From positions 62,001 to 126,000 of the forward strand of contig CAWIGR010000010.1 of NCBI GenBank assembly GCA_963835705.1: 64,000 nt of DNA, read 5' to 3'. The notes beneath the pieces are model-generated. The model did not search any database. It was given only the letters and a program-made list of their open reading frames with translations, and had not been told where the DNA came from. Each line of letters begins with the position of its first letter. Position 1 is the stretch's first letter. A program made the translations under genes and the position numbers. Positions 1-9,066 of the stretch are shown here, in pieces. The stretch is from JACVRW01 sp963835705. Lineage in GTDB: Bacteria; Actinomycetota; Thermoleophilia; Solirubrobacterales; Thermoleophilaceae.

Positions 1-712
1 GGCGGACCACGTGACGCTGGCGCAGCCGCAGCTCCGCCGCGTCCTCGATCGTCACGATCCGCTCCTCGCCGGGGATCGCGCCCGACAGCGCGTTCAGGGT
101 CGTCGTCTTGCCGGAGCCGGTGCCTCCGCTCACCAGGATCGACGCCCGGGCCGCCACGCACACCGCCAGCAGCTCCGCCACGGCGGCGGGCAGCGTGCCC
201 CGGGCCACCAGATCCCGCAGCGAGAAACCCTCGCGCCGGAAGCGGCGGATCGTCAGGCAGGGACCCGAGAGGGAGAGCGGCGGGATCACCACGTTCACCC
301 GCGACCCGTCGGCCAGCCGAGCGTCGCACAGCGGCGCCGCCTCGTCGACACGACGCCCCAGCGGCGCCAGCACGCGCTCGATCGCGTGCATCAGCTCCGC
401 CTCGCCCGCGAACTCCACCTCGGCGCGCTCGAGCCGGCCCCGGCGCTCCACGTAGACCGACCCCGGTCCGTTCACCATCACCTCGTCCACCGCCGGATCG
501 GCGAGGAGGGGCTCCAGCGGGCCGAGCCCGGTGGCGAGCACCATGACCCGCCGGCACAGGGCGTCCCGCTCGGCCTCGGGCAGCGGAGCAGCCTCCCGCT
601 CCACGAGCCGGCGGACGTCGCCTTCCAGGCCGTCCGGTCCGCTCTCGCCCGAGCGCGCCCGTTCCACCAGCCGCGCGCGCAGGGCATCCGCGAGCTCGTC
701 CAGTGCCTCCAT
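1..712 (-). CDS. cpaF: Flp/tad pilus secretion ATPase CpaF (TadA), 3' end outside window
   Basis: Cytoplasmic hexameric ATPase of the type II/IV secretion superfamily that powers Flp (tad) pilus assembly. The 237 codons in the window start at ATG 712 and run off the left edge. The N-terminal region has the family segment around VDEVMVNGPGSVYVERRG and the later IPPLSLSGPCLTIRRF stretch. The Walker A motif SGGTGSGKTT sits near residue 205, followed by the IVTIEDAAEL strand, where the window ends. The Walker B region and C-terminal half are outside. A CpaB gene lies near 23.1-23.8 kb, so pilus functions are split over the region. A GFA-family gene diverges from it. Identification is firm; whether it serves a pilus or a related secretion system cannot be told from here. 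Confidence 0.9.
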   Translation of the reverse strand, partial: MEALDELADALRARLVERARSGESGPDGLEGDVRRLVEREAAPLPEAERDALCRRVMVLATGLGPLEPLLADPAVDEVMVNGPGSVYVERRGRLERAEVEFAGEAELMHAIERVLAPLGRRVDEAAPLCDARLADGSRVNVVIPPLSLSGPCLTIRRFRREGFSLRDLVARGTLPAAVAELLAVCVAARASILVSGGTGSGKTTTLNALSGAIPGEERIVTIEDAAELRLRQRHVVR

Positions 713-762
713 TTCCGGAGAAGGCACCGGGAGGCGCGCCTCGCCCCCAGTACCCTCGCCGC

Positions 763-1179
763 GTGGACCTCCCCCTCACAGGCGGCTGCATGTGCGGCGG
801 CGTGCGCTACGAGATCAGCGCCCCGCCGGAGTACGCCGGCTACTGCCACTGCACGCGCTGCCAGCGCCGCACCGGCGGGGCGGCCTCCATCAGCGCCCGC
901 CTTCGGCCCGGCTCATTCGACATCGTCGAGGGCGCCGAGCACGTCGGCGTCCACCGGCCTCCCGACGGCTTCGAGAAGGCCTTCTGCTCGCAGTGCGGCT
1001 CGGCGCTGTTCAGCCGCAACCCGGACAACCCCGACGAGATCGGCGTCCGCATGGGCACGTTCGACCGGGACCCCGGCGTGCGCCCCTCCTACCGCCAGTA
1101 CGTCGCGAACGCGGCACCCTGGGAGCCCATCCCCGACGACGGCCTGCCGCGCCACCCCGCCGCGCGGCCCGCCCGCTAG
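763..1179 (+). CDS. GFA/CENP-V family zinc protein
   Basis: Member of the GFA (glutathione-dependent formaldehyde-activating enzyme-like) family, a small zinc-binding beta fold. The 138-residue protein has the full cysteine signature: Cys9 and Cys11 (GGCMCGGVRY), Cys28, Cys30 and Cys33 (YCHCTRC), and Cys75 and Cys78 (FCSQCGS). I chose GTG 763 because an upstream in-frame GTG at 703 would overlap the divergent cpaF start and add residues that do not belong to the family. Most bacterial members have no demonstrated formaldehyde activity, so the substrate is open. A cupin gene follows after 8 nt and is probably co-transcribed. Confidence 0.85.
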   Translation: MDLPLTGGCMCGGVRYEISAPPEYAGYCHCTRCQRRTGGAASISARLRPGSFDIVEGAEHVGVHRPPDGFEKAFCSQCGSALFSRNPDNPDEIGVRMGTFDRDPGVRPSYRQYVANAAPWEPIPDDGLPRHPAARPAR

Positions 1180-1187
1180 GAGCCGCA

Positions 1188-1547
1188 GTGGACCTCACCC
1201 TCCTCCCTCTCGACCGTCCCACCGACACGCGCACCTTCGAGAAGGGCCGCTTCGAGCTCTACGAGGTCGGCCCGATGACGCTCGGGCGCGCCACATACGA
1301 ACCGGGCTGGCGCTGGTCGGAGCACGTCGGCGCGGCGACCGGGGAGAGCCTGTGCCAGGTCGAGCACGTCGGCCTGGTGGTGAGCGGCCAGGCCGCCGTG
1401 AAGATGCCCGACGGCACCGAGCGGGTGATGCGCGCAGGCGAGTTCTTCTACGTCCCGCCCGGCCACGACAGCTGGGTGGTCGGGGACGAGCCCTACGTGT
1501 CGCTGCACCTCATGGGCAGCGAGGGCTACGCGTTGAAGGGGTCATGA
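1188..1547 (+). CDS. Small cupin-domain protein
   Basis: A single-domain cupin of 119 residues, starting at GTG 1188. The C-terminal half carries the cupin core: the segment around residues 60-70 (VEHVGLVVSG) followed by MRAGEFFYVPPGHDSW near residue 85, which is the usual G-x5-P-x-G loop. The histidine of the second motif (GHDSW) is present; the first metal motif is less clear (EHVG). Cupins of this kind are often small sugar, aromatic or stress-related enzymes or sensors; no substrate is visible. Its TGA overlaps the ATG of the next gene (ATGA), so the GFA, cupin and GST-like genes look like one transcription unit. Confidence 0.75.
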   Translation: MDLTLLPLDRPTDTRTFEKGRFELYEVGPMTLGRATYEPGWRWSEHVGAATGESLCQVEHVGLVVSGQAAVKMPDGTERVMRAGEFFYVPPGHDSWVVGDEPYVSLHLMGSEGYALKGS

Positions 1548-2105
1548 CCCTTCGCCTGCACGACTACTCGGCCTCCGGCGAACTGCTACAAGGTCCGGCT
1601 GCTCCTCGCGCAGCTCGGCCTCGCCTACGAGCGCGTCCCCGTCGACATCTTCGGCGGGGACACCCTCACCGACGACTACGCCCGCATCAACCCGGCCCGC
1701 CAGACGCCGGTGCTCGAGCGCGACGGCGCCGAGCCGCTCAGCGAGTCGGGCGCCATCCTCGTCCATCTCGCCGAGGGCACCGAGTTCCTGCCGGAGCACC
1801 CGAACGAGCGCGCCCAGGCGCTGAAATGGCTCTTCTTCGAGCAGACCGCGGTGATCCCGGGCATCGCCGGCCTCCGCTTCCGCGTCATCACGGAACGCAT
1901 TCGCCCCGACGGTCGCGAGGTCGAGTGGCGCAAGGCGGTCGGCAACCTGGTCCTCCAGGTCCTGGACGAACGGCTCGAGACGAGCGACTTCCTCGCCGGA
2001 GACAGCTACTCGGTGGCGGACATCTCCGTCTATGCCTACATGCACGACCTCGATCCCTACCCGCAGAACGCTCGGGCGGGCGAGAGCCGTTCGATCTACG
2101 ACTGA
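1544..2105 (+). pseudogene. Glutathione S-transferase family gene with one frameshift
   Basis: Starts at ATG 1544 in an ATGA overlap with the cupin gene. The first twelve codons read MTLRLHDYSASG; removing one base (G1580) continues the typical GST opening NCYKVRLLLAQLGL in the frame that runs to TGA 2103-2105. The thioredoxin-fold half contains NPARQTPVLE and the SESGAIL glutathione-contact segment; the helical half contains FLAGDSYSVADI. The repaired protein would be about 186 residues, slightly short, and its last ten residues are not GST-like and coincide with a 20-bp direct repeat at 2087-2106. The single extra base may be a sequencing error, as in the genes that follow. Confidence 0.75.
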
Positions 2106-2106
2106 G
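2087..2106 (+). repeat. 20-bp direct repeat, copy 1
   Basis: The sequence ccgttcgatctacgactgag recurs with one mismatch at 2243-2262, 156 bp downstream. This copy contains the stop codon of the GST-like gene, and both copies end in ctgag. The 156-bp period is a multiple of three, and the interval reads as an open, plausible peptide in the +2 frame with no family I recognise. Confidence 0.6.
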
Positions 2107-2242
2107 GAGCGAACTTGTTCCATCCGATGTAACGCGTCTCCTAGAGGTGACCCGGGAACTGATCGAGCGGATCCCGGCGGAGTTCGAGCGGATCGCTGGT
2201 TCCCGCTCCCGGGCGAGGGCCTCGCCCCACTCCGGGCGTAGC

Positions 2243-2262
2243 CCGTTCGATCTGCGACTGAG
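2243..2262 (+). repeat. 20-bp direct repeat, copy 2
   Basis: Second copy (ccgttcgatctgcgactgag), one mismatch from copy 1, lying 20 bp upstream of the first Ku gene. The pair brackets the otherwise unexplained 136-bp stretch between the GST-like gene and Ku. Confidence 0.6.
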
Positions 2263-2282
2263 CGGGGTACTCAGGACGGGCA

Positions 2283-3056
2283 ATGCCCAAGTCGATCTGG
2301 AACGGCACGATCAGCTTCGGCCTCGCCCACGTGCCCATCAAGCTCTACTCGGCCACCGAGTCGAAGACCGTCTCCTTCCGCGAGGTGCACCTGAGCGACG
2401 GCGCGCCCATCGAACACCGGCGGATCTGCTCCGAGGAGGGCAAGGAGGTCCCCTACAAGGAGGTCGTGAAGGGCTACGAGGTGGCCGAGGACGAGTACGT
2501 CGTGCTCGAGAAGAACGAGGTGAAGGCAGCGGCCGGCGCGCGCGGCAAGGTGATCGAGATCGAGGACTTCGTGCCCGGCGACGCCATCGACCCCATCTTC
2601 GTCGAGAAGACCTACTTCGTCGGATGCCGCGACGACGGGGACGCCTACAAGGTCTTCCACGAGGCGCTGAAGGAGACCGGGCGCGTCGGGATCGGCCGCT
2701 TCACCTTCCACGACCGCGAGTACCTCGCCGCCGTCCGGCCGCTCGACGGCGTGCTCGCCCTCCACACGCTCCGCTTCCACGACGAGGTGATCGACGCCGG
2801 CGACCTCGAGGTCACGATCCCGCGCAAGGGGCCGAGCAAGCAGGAGGCCAAGATGGCCGAGCAGCTCGTGGACTCGCTGCACGAGGAGTTCGACGCGACC
2901 GACCACGAGGACACCTATCGCGAGGCCGTGCTCGACCTGATCGATCGCAAGGCCAAGGGGAAGAAGATCGAGCGAGTGGAGCTCGAGGAGCGCGAGGAGA
3001 CCGACGACCTGGCCGCCGCCCTGAAGGCCAGCTTGAAGGGCAGGAAGGGGTCCTGA
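2283..3056 (+). CDS. ku: Ku protein, NHEJ end-binding (first copy)
   Basis: Bacterial Ku, the homodimeric (or here possibly heterodimeric) ring that binds double-strand DNA ends and recruits the ligase LigD for non-homologous end joining. 257 residues, start ATG 2283. It opens with the invariant PKSIWNGTISFGLAHVPIKLYSA segment and continues with the beta-barrel core (EHRRICSEEGKEVPYKEVVKGYE, then FHDREYLAAVRPLDGVLALHTLRF). The C-terminal tail is acidic-basic mixed and ends KASLKGRKGS. A second Ku gene starts two bases after its stop, so both are certainly co-transcribed. No ligD is in this window. Confidence 0.95.
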   Translation: MPKSIWNGTISFGLAHVPIKLYSATESKTVSFREVHLSDGAPIEHRRICSEEGKEVPYKEVVKGYEVAEDEYVVLEKNEVKAAAGARGKVIEIEDFVPGDAIDPIFVEKTYFVGCRDDGDAYKVFHEALKETGRVGIGRFTFHDREYLAAVRPLDGVLALHTLRFHDEVIDAGDLEVTIPRKGPSKQEAKMAEQLVDSLHEEFDATDHEDTYREAVLDLIDRKAKGKKIERVELEEREETDDLAAALKASLKGRKGS

Positions 3057-3057
3057 C

Positions 3058-3891
3058 GTGCCGCGCCCGCTCTGGAACGGATCGCTCTCGTTCGGGCTCG
3101 TGAACGTGCCGGTCCAGCTGACCGGCGCCACACGCGACCTGGACCTCCACTTCCGCCAGCTGCACAAGCAGGACAACGCGCCGATCGAGCAGCGCCGCTT
3201 CTGCTCGCAGGACGAGGCGGAGGTCGAGTGGGAGGAGGTCGGCCGCGGCTTCGAGCTCGAAGACGGCAAGCAGGTCGTGCTGACCGACGAGGAGCTCGCG
3301 TCCGTGCAGCCGGAGAAGACGCGCACGATCGAGGTGCAGTCGTTCGTGGACCTCGAGGACGTGGACCCGATCTACTTCGACAACACCTGGTTCCTCGTCC
3401 CCGCCGGCGACAGCCAGGGCACTCGGCGCGCGTACCGGCTGCTCGTTGAGGTGATGGAGTCCACCGAGCGGGCCGCGCTCGGCCGCTTCGTGATGCGCAC
3501 CAAGGAGTACCTGGTGCTGGTGCGCCCGCGCGACGGCCTGCTGTCGCTCACCACGATGCGCTTCCACGACGAGGTGCGCCCCACCGACGGGATCGCCCCC
3601 GGCGGACGCAAGCCGGCCAAGGAGAAGATCGAGCAGGCGGTGGCGGTGATCGAGTCGCTCGGCGCCGACTGGGACCCCGAGCGCTACACCGACTGCTACC
3701 GCGAACGGCTCCAGCGCGTCGTGACGCAGAAGCAGAAGGGCGAGAAGGTGAAGGCGCCCTCGGAGCCCAAGCAGCCCAAGCCGGCGCCGGACCTCATGGA
3801 GGCACTGCAGGCGACGCTCGAGCGGATGGGCTCGAGCAAGGGCGACGGCAAGGGCAAGTCGAAGGCCGGTCGCAAGAAGACGGCGGCCTAG
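3058..3891 (+). CDS. ku: Ku protein, NHEJ end-binding (second copy)
   Basis: Second Ku paralogue, 277 residues, GTG start at 3058 one base past the upstream Ku stop. It opens PRPLWNGSLSFGLVNVPVQL and keeps the core motifs APIEQRRFCSQDEAEVEWEEV and RTKEYLVLVRPRDGLLSLTTMRFHDEV. It is longer than copy 1 because of a lysine/glycine-rich C-terminal tail (SKGDGKGKSKAGRKKTA), the kind of extension that in mycobacterial Ku adds extra DNA binding. Tandem, divergent Ku genes are known in some actinobacteria and rhizobia; whether these two form heterodimers is not visible from sequence. Confidence 0.95.
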   Translation: MPRPLWNGSLSFGLVNVPVQLTGATRDLDLHFRQLHKQDNAPIEQRRFCSQDEAEVEWEEVGRGFELEDGKQVVLTDEELASVQPEKTRTIEVQSFVDLEDVDPIYFDNTWFLVPAGDSQGTRRAYRLLVEVMESTERAALGRFVMRTKEYLVLVRPRDGLLSLTTMRFHDEVRPTDGIAPGGRKPAKEKIEQAVAVIESLGADWDPERYTDCYRERLQRVVTQKQKGEKVKAPSEPKQPKPAPDLMEALQATLERMGSSKGDGKGKSKAGRKKTAA

Positions 3892-3941
3892 CAGCAAGGT
3901 CCGTGCCAGCCACAGTGTGCGCGGTGCCTGCGGCTGCGACG

Positions 3942-4305
3942 ATGAGGGCCGTGCGTCCGACCGTGCTCATCGTCGACGACCACGACGAGTTCCGGACCTC
4001 CGCCCGCGCGCTGCTCGAGGCGGAGGGGTTCGCGGTCGTCGGCGAGGCTGCGGACGGCGCAGAGGCGATCGAGGCCGTCGCCGCGCTCCGGCCCGCGGTC
4101 GTTGTGCTCGACATCCAGCTGCCGGGTCGCAACGGGCTCGCAGTGGCGGAGGTCATTGCGGCGGGCCCGGACCCGCCTGCCGTGGTGCTCGTTTCGAGCC
4201 GCGAACGCCGCGTCATACGGCCCACGCCTCGGCCAGAGCCCGGCGCGCGGGTTCATCGCCAAGAGCGAGCTCTCGGGCGCGGCGCTCGCCGGCCTGCTCG
4301 ATTGA
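3942..4305 (+). pseudogene. Stand-alone response-regulator receiver, one frameshift
   Basis: Receiver domain without an output domain, about 120 residues after repair. ATG 3942 (or GTG 3951) leads into TVLIVDDHDEF with the acidic pair, then VVVLDIQLPGRNG carrying the phospho-acceptor Asp, and VVLVSS with the conserved Thr/Ser position. One extra base at about 4204-4205 shifts the frame; removing it restores SRDAASYGPRLGQSPARGFIAKSEL, where the Lys of the receiver active site appears, ending at TGA 4303-4305. Eight bases further the first sensor-kinase gene begins, so the two form a two-component pair. Receiver-only proteins act through phosphotransfer or protein contacts. Confidence 0.75.
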
Positions 4306-4313
4306 GGGCCCAC

Positions 4314-5906
4314 ATGCGGCGTTTCGGCCTCCTGGTCTGGCCGGCTGCCGTCGGACTGGGGTGGCGGCCGAGGCGGCCGCCTTCCCGTGGGACGAGCCGG
4401 GGCACTGGCTGCCCGATCTCGTCGTCGGGCTTGACCTTCATCGCCTGCGGCACCCTCGCGTGGGAGCGGCGCGGCGCACGGCGGCGCCGGCGCGCTCTCC
4501 GCCGCCACGGGCGTCACCTGGTTCCTCGGGAACTTCTCGTCAGACCTCCTCTACCTCCATCGCGGGCCACTGGTTCACCTCATCCTGGCCTACCCCGGCT
4601 GGCGCCCGCGCTCACGGCTCGACCTCGTGGCGGTCGCGGCCGGCTACGTCGGCCGCAGTCGTGACGCCGGTCTGGAGCAGCGACGTGGCGACGATCGTGC
4701 TTTCGCGCTCGCCCTCGTGGCCGTGGCCGCGCGCGGCTACGCGCGTCGCCGCTGGATCGGCCAGGCGCGAGCGGCTGACGGCGCTCGCAGGCCGCCGCCG
4801 CGCTCGGCGCGGTGCTCGCCGCCGGTGCGGTGGCGCGGCGGGCCGTTCCCGACGGCGACGCCGTCGACCCGGCGCTGCTCGCCTATGAAGCCGTGCTGGT
4901 CGCGGTCGCCGTCGGGCTGTACGTGCGCCTGCGCGGCCCGGCCGCCTCGGCCGTCGCCGACCTGGTGGTCGAACTCGGGGAGACGAGGTCGGGCACGGCT
5001 TCGCGATCGGCTCGCCCGGGCCCTCGGCGACCCGACGCTCGAGGTCGGCTACTGGTCGCCGGAGGCGGGCGCCTACCTCGACGACACGGGCGGCCGCGCT
5101 GGACCTTCCGGAACCGGACTCCGGCCGTTCGGCGACGCTCGTCGAGCGCGAGGGACGGCCGTTCGCCGTGCTGGTCCACGACGCCGCGGTGCTCCGCGAC
5201 CCCGCGCTCGTCGAGGCCGTGGCGTCCGCCACGCGGCTGTCGGCCTCCAACGTCGCGCTCCAGGCCGAGGTGCAGGCGCAGGCCGGGCGAGCTGATGGCC
5301 TCGCGGCGGCGCCTGCTCGTCGCCGGCGGACGAGGAGCGGCGCCGGCTCGAGGCCCGTCTGCGCGAGGGGCCGGAGCGGCGGCTGGCCGGGCTCACCGAG
5401 GCGCTGGCCCGCGTCGCGCCCAGAGGCCGAGCGACGGCGAACACCTGGATCGCGCACGCGGCCAGCTCGCGCCGCACGCTCGACGACCTGCACGAGCTCG
5501 CACGCGGCCTGCATCCGCGCGAACTCGTCGAGGCCGGCCTGCCGCGGCGCACTCGCGTCGCTCGCCGAGCGCGCCCCGGTGCCCGTGGCGCTCGACGTGC
5601 GCGTGGAACGGCTGCCGGGCGAGCTCGAGGCGGCCGTCTACTTCGTCTGCGCCGAGGGGCTGGCCAACGTGGCGAAGTACGCCTCGGCCTCGCGCGCGCG
5701 GCTCGAGGTCGCCGCGCGCGACGGCCGCGTGACCGTCGTCGTCGCCGACGACGGCATCGGCGGCGCCGACACGACACGCGGCACTGGCCTCCAGGGACTC
5801 GCCGACCGGGTCGAGGCGCTGGGCGGCACGCTCGGCGTCGCGAGCCCGGCCGGCGGCGGAACGCGCCTCGCCGCCGAGATCCCGCTCGGCGGCGAGGCGC
5901 TGCTGA
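4314..5906 (+). pseudogene. NarL-type membrane sensor histidine kinase, multiply frameshifted
   Basis: From ATG 4314 the coding signal hops between all three frames: a hydrophobic N-terminal membrane region (PDLVVGLTFIACGTLAWE, DLVAVAAGYVAAVVTPVWSS, PALLAYEAVLVAVAVGLYV), a cytoplasmic linker (DRLARALGDPTLEVGYWSPEAG), a degenerate dimerisation region (SRRRLLVAGDEERRRLEARL), and a HATPase_c domain whose N box (EGLANVAKYA), G1 (DDGIGGAD) and G2 (GTGLQGLADRVEALGG) are intact near 5660-5830. The probable stop is TGA 5904-5906. The same domain order occurs in the kinase at 9067-10811. The density of one-base slips argues for sequencing error rather than true decay, so the gene may be functional in the organism. 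Confidence 0.7.
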
Positions 5907-5912
5907 CCGCCG

Positions 5913-7369
5913 CTACTTGGCGTCGCCGGTCCGCTGCCAGCCGCTGGCCGTCCAGACGCGCGCGTGCGGGAGCTCGCCGGGCCCGGCCTGCAGCACGGTG
6001 AACGTCAGATCGCCGTTCGCCGCCTTCTTCCACCGGTAGACGTCCGGGCGAATCGTCCGGGAACCGCGAAGACCAGCCGGTCGCCGTCGATCTCGTAGGT
6101 GCTGCAGTCCGTACGGGTTCGTCGATCGGGTTCGGCGCCTTCTGCTTCCAGCAGTACTCGCCGCCCGGCAGGGTCATCGTGTACACGCCGTGGTTCTCGT
6201 CGATCTCGCCGCGGGTCGGTAATCCCGTTGTCCTTCGGAGCTCCTTGTCGGTCGATCTTGAAGCGATACACGCCGTCGACGGCGTCTCGCCTCGGGGCCG
6301 CCGCCGGCCTTGGGCTTGGCCGCCGCAGGCGACCGGGGCGTCCGCCGAGACCGTCGTGCTCTGCTTGAGCTCGCGGATCGCCTCGATGAGCTCGCTTCGT
6401 CTGCTGCGTCGCGCTCGAGCTCGGCGTGCACCGGAGCCGTGGCCTGCTCGAGCGCCGCGAGGTCGGCTTCGCTGGCGCTGACCACCGCGCCGCCCTGCCG
6501 GCAGAACGACCTGCGCCGCCTCGGCGTCGCTCGGGCCGGACTGGATCGCCCAGTCGCGCGTCTGCGCCGCGGCCTTCGCCAGGACGCTCGCGCCGGTCCT
6601 CGTCGAGGTCGTCGTACGCCTTCGACGTTCATGACCAGCGAGTTCACCTTCGGATAGAAGGTCACGTTGCCCGTCGCCGTTCCGCCCGGGTTCAGCAGGT
6701 AGGACGAATCCAGGCCGGCGTGGATGCTTCTGGTCGGCCTCGGCGTCGTTCACGCTCGCGCCGAGCGCCTCGAACACCGCCGCGGTCGTCTTCGAGGTGG
6801 CGCGACCGGATCGTCTTGCCCGGCGTAATCATCCGGGCCGAGCAGCGGCTCTACCAGGCCGAACGGGTGGCGCATGCCCTCCGGGAACAGCGCGATTCCG
6901 ACGACGCCCGCCTCGCCAAGCCCGGACATCAGGTCGCCGGCCAGGTCTCCGGAGATCGACCTCGGCCGAGCAGCTCGTCGCTCGTGACCAGGAACGGCGC
7001 GTTCAGCGCCCGGAGGCTCGTCGACGCCCTCGGTGTCCCAGGCGCGCGACGGGATCAGGCCCATGTCGAGCTCGCCGCTCGCTGACCATCCGCGCCACGC
7101 GCTGGTCCCAGTCGGGGCCGTCGCCGGCGGCATGCCAGACCGGCTTGATCCGGATCGTCACCGCCCGACAGCTTCGAGACCCGGCGGGCAAGCTCCTCGA
7201 TCTGGTCCGCGGCCGGCTTGCCGGGCTCGTCGTCGGAGCCGATGCGCAGCGTGACGGGCTCGGCCGAGTCCGCCGTGGCGCTCTCCTCGTCGTTCGAACA
7301 GCCGGCGAAGACCGGGACCGCGAGCGCCGCAGCCAGAAGGGCGATCACGGGGGTCCTTGTCGCCTTCAT
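5913..7369 (-). pseudogene. DctP-type TRAP solute-binding lipoprotein, multiply frameshifted (copy 1)
   Basis: Periplasmic-type binding protein of the TRAP (DctP) family, start ATG 7369 with a GGAG ribosome site 8 nt upstream, stop TAG 5913-5915. The N-terminus is a lipoprotein signal with lipobox VFAGC. The DctP core is recognisable in pieces (IPSRAWDTEGV, LAGDLMSGLGEAGVVGIALFPEG, TGNVTFYPKVNSLVMN). About twenty single-base insertions interrupt it, each correctable by comparison with the paralogue at 7485-8933. Beyond the usual length the protein continues into an extra C-terminal domain of about 110 residues (TMTLPGGEYCWKQKAPNP onwards). No DctQ or DctM membrane subunits are in the window. 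Confidence 0.75.
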
Positions 7370-7384
7370 TGTCCTCACTCCTTT

Positions 7385-7406
7385 GGTCGGGACTCGTTTC
7401 CCGACC
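7385..7406 (-). terminator. Hairpin between the two DctP genes
   Basis: Perfect 7-bp stem ggtcggg/cccgacc with an 8-nt loop, lying between the stop of the upstream DctP gene and the ribosome site of the next. There is no T-run, so it may be an attenuator or mRNA processing/stability element rather than a strong terminator. Confidence 0.45.
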
Positions 7407-7484
7407 GTCTCAAGTGAGGCGTCCGCCTACATCGAGGCAAGCACGGCAATTTCACGGCCGGCCGCACTGTGGCTGGCCACAGTG

Positions 7485-8933
7485 CTACTCGCCGCCGCCG
7501 GCGACGTCGCCGATCCGCTGCCAGGTCGGCGTGCTCCACGCCGTCGCGTTGGCGAACTCTCCAGGCGCGGCGCGCAGGAGCGTGAGCTTGAGGTCGCCCT
7601 GCGGCGTCTTCCTCCATCGGTACACGTCGGGCTCGGCGGCCGGGATAGTGAAAGACCATCCGGTTGCCGTGGATCTCGTACGTGCTCGCAATCCTCGGGG
7701 TTGTTCACCGGGTTCGGGGCCCTCTGCTTCCAGCAGTAGTCGCCACCTGAGAGGGTCATGGTGTAGATCGCCGTGGTTCTCGTCGACGTCCAGCGGGTCG
7801 GTCACTCCCGCCGCGCGCAGGTGCTCGTCGGTGATCTCGAAGCGGTACACGCCGTCGACGGCCGGGCTGTTGGTCGCCCCACCTCGCGGCGGCGCCCGGG
7901 TCGCCGCACGGCTTCGGTATCTCCACTGTGACGGTGGTGCTCTGCTTCAGCTTGCGGATGGCGCCGATCAGCTTCCTCGTCAGTTCGTCGCGCTCCAGCT
8001 CGGCGTACAGCCGGGACGTGGCCTCCTCCAGGGCGGCGATCTGCGCGTCGCTTGCGAGGACCACGGCGCCGCCGTCCTCGCAGTAGGCACGTGCGGCCTC
8101 CGCATCGCTCGGCGTGGTCTCGATCAGCCGCTCGCGCGTCCGGGCCGCGGCCTTCTCGAGGATCGCGCGCTGGCCGTCGTCGAGGTCCTCCCACACGTCG
8201 TCGCCCACCACGAGAGCGTTCGCCTTCGGGTAGAAGGTCACGTTGCCCGTGCCGGCGCCGGTCGGCTCCAGGAAATAGGCAGACTCCATGCCCGCCTGGA
8301 CCTCGTCGTTCGGCTCCTGGTCGTCCGTTCGTCGCACCGAGCGCTTTCGAACATCGCGGCGGTCGTCTTCGAGGTCGGCGTGCGGATCTCCTCGCCCGCG
8401 TAGTCGTCCGGCCCGAGCAGCGGCGCCTCGAAGCCGAAGGGGTGCCGCAGGCCCTCGGGAAACAGCGCGAGCGGGACGACGCCGGCCTCGTCGAGGCCGG
8501 ACATCAGATCGTCCGCAAGGTCGCCGGAGATGACCTCGGCGAACAGCTCGTCGCTCGTGATGAGGAATGGCGCGTTGAGCGCACGCAGGCTGGTGACACC
8601 CTCGGTGTCCCAGGCTCGCGCGGGGATCAGCCGCCATGTCGAGGTCACCATCGCCTGACCTTCCGTATGACGCGCTGGTCCCAGTCGGACGTCGCCCCCG
8701 GCGTCGAGGACCGCCTTGATCCGGATGTCGCCCCTCGAGAGCTCCTCGACCCGATGCGCGAGCTCCTCGATCTGGGCCTCTCCCGGCCGTCCCGGCGGAT
8801 CGTCGGTTCCGACGCGCAGGGTCAGCGGACCGGCGCCGCCTCCCGCCTTGGTGCCCTCCTCGCCGCCCAGGCAGCCTGAGAGCAGAACCGTCGCCGTGAC
8901 GGCGGCGACGAGCGTCGCGCGAGTGTGTCGCAT
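7485..8933 (-). pseudogene. DctP-type TRAP solute-binding lipoprotein, frameshifted (copy 2)
   Basis: Paralogue of the neighbouring DctP gene with fewer frameshifts. ATG 8933 gives a compact lipoprotein signal ending LLSGC; an in-frame GTG at 8942 is an alternative. The mature part reads PLTLRVGTDDPPGRPGEAQIEELAHRV, then RAWDTEGVTSLRALNAPFLITSDEL and LLGPDDYAGEEIRTPTSKTTAAMF. After a slip near 8340 it continues in another frame with TGNVTFYPKANALVV and a helical segment to KLKQSTTV. More slips lie near 7875 and 7775. The C-terminal extension (VYRFEITDEHLRAAGVTDPLDVDENHG, then YRWRKTPQGDLKLTLL) ends at TAG 7485-7487. Total about 480 residues against about 330 for ordinary DctP. Confidence 0.8.
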
Positions 8934-9066
8934 GCGGGTCACCGGCCTCTGGCGATCCTCTCACGGGCCGCGTCCGCGGACATCGTGGCCAGCACGGTTC
9001 CTGCGGGCCGCAGGATTGGGGGTGACCACAGTCCCGAGACGCCGATCCCGTGCGAAGATCGGCCCG

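Noticed and set aside
11..3103. 1030-codon open frame over the cpaF, GFA, cupin, GST and Ku genes
   Set aside because: It is a GC-driven shadow frame; real domains (Ku, GFA, cupin) lie in other frames across the same bases.
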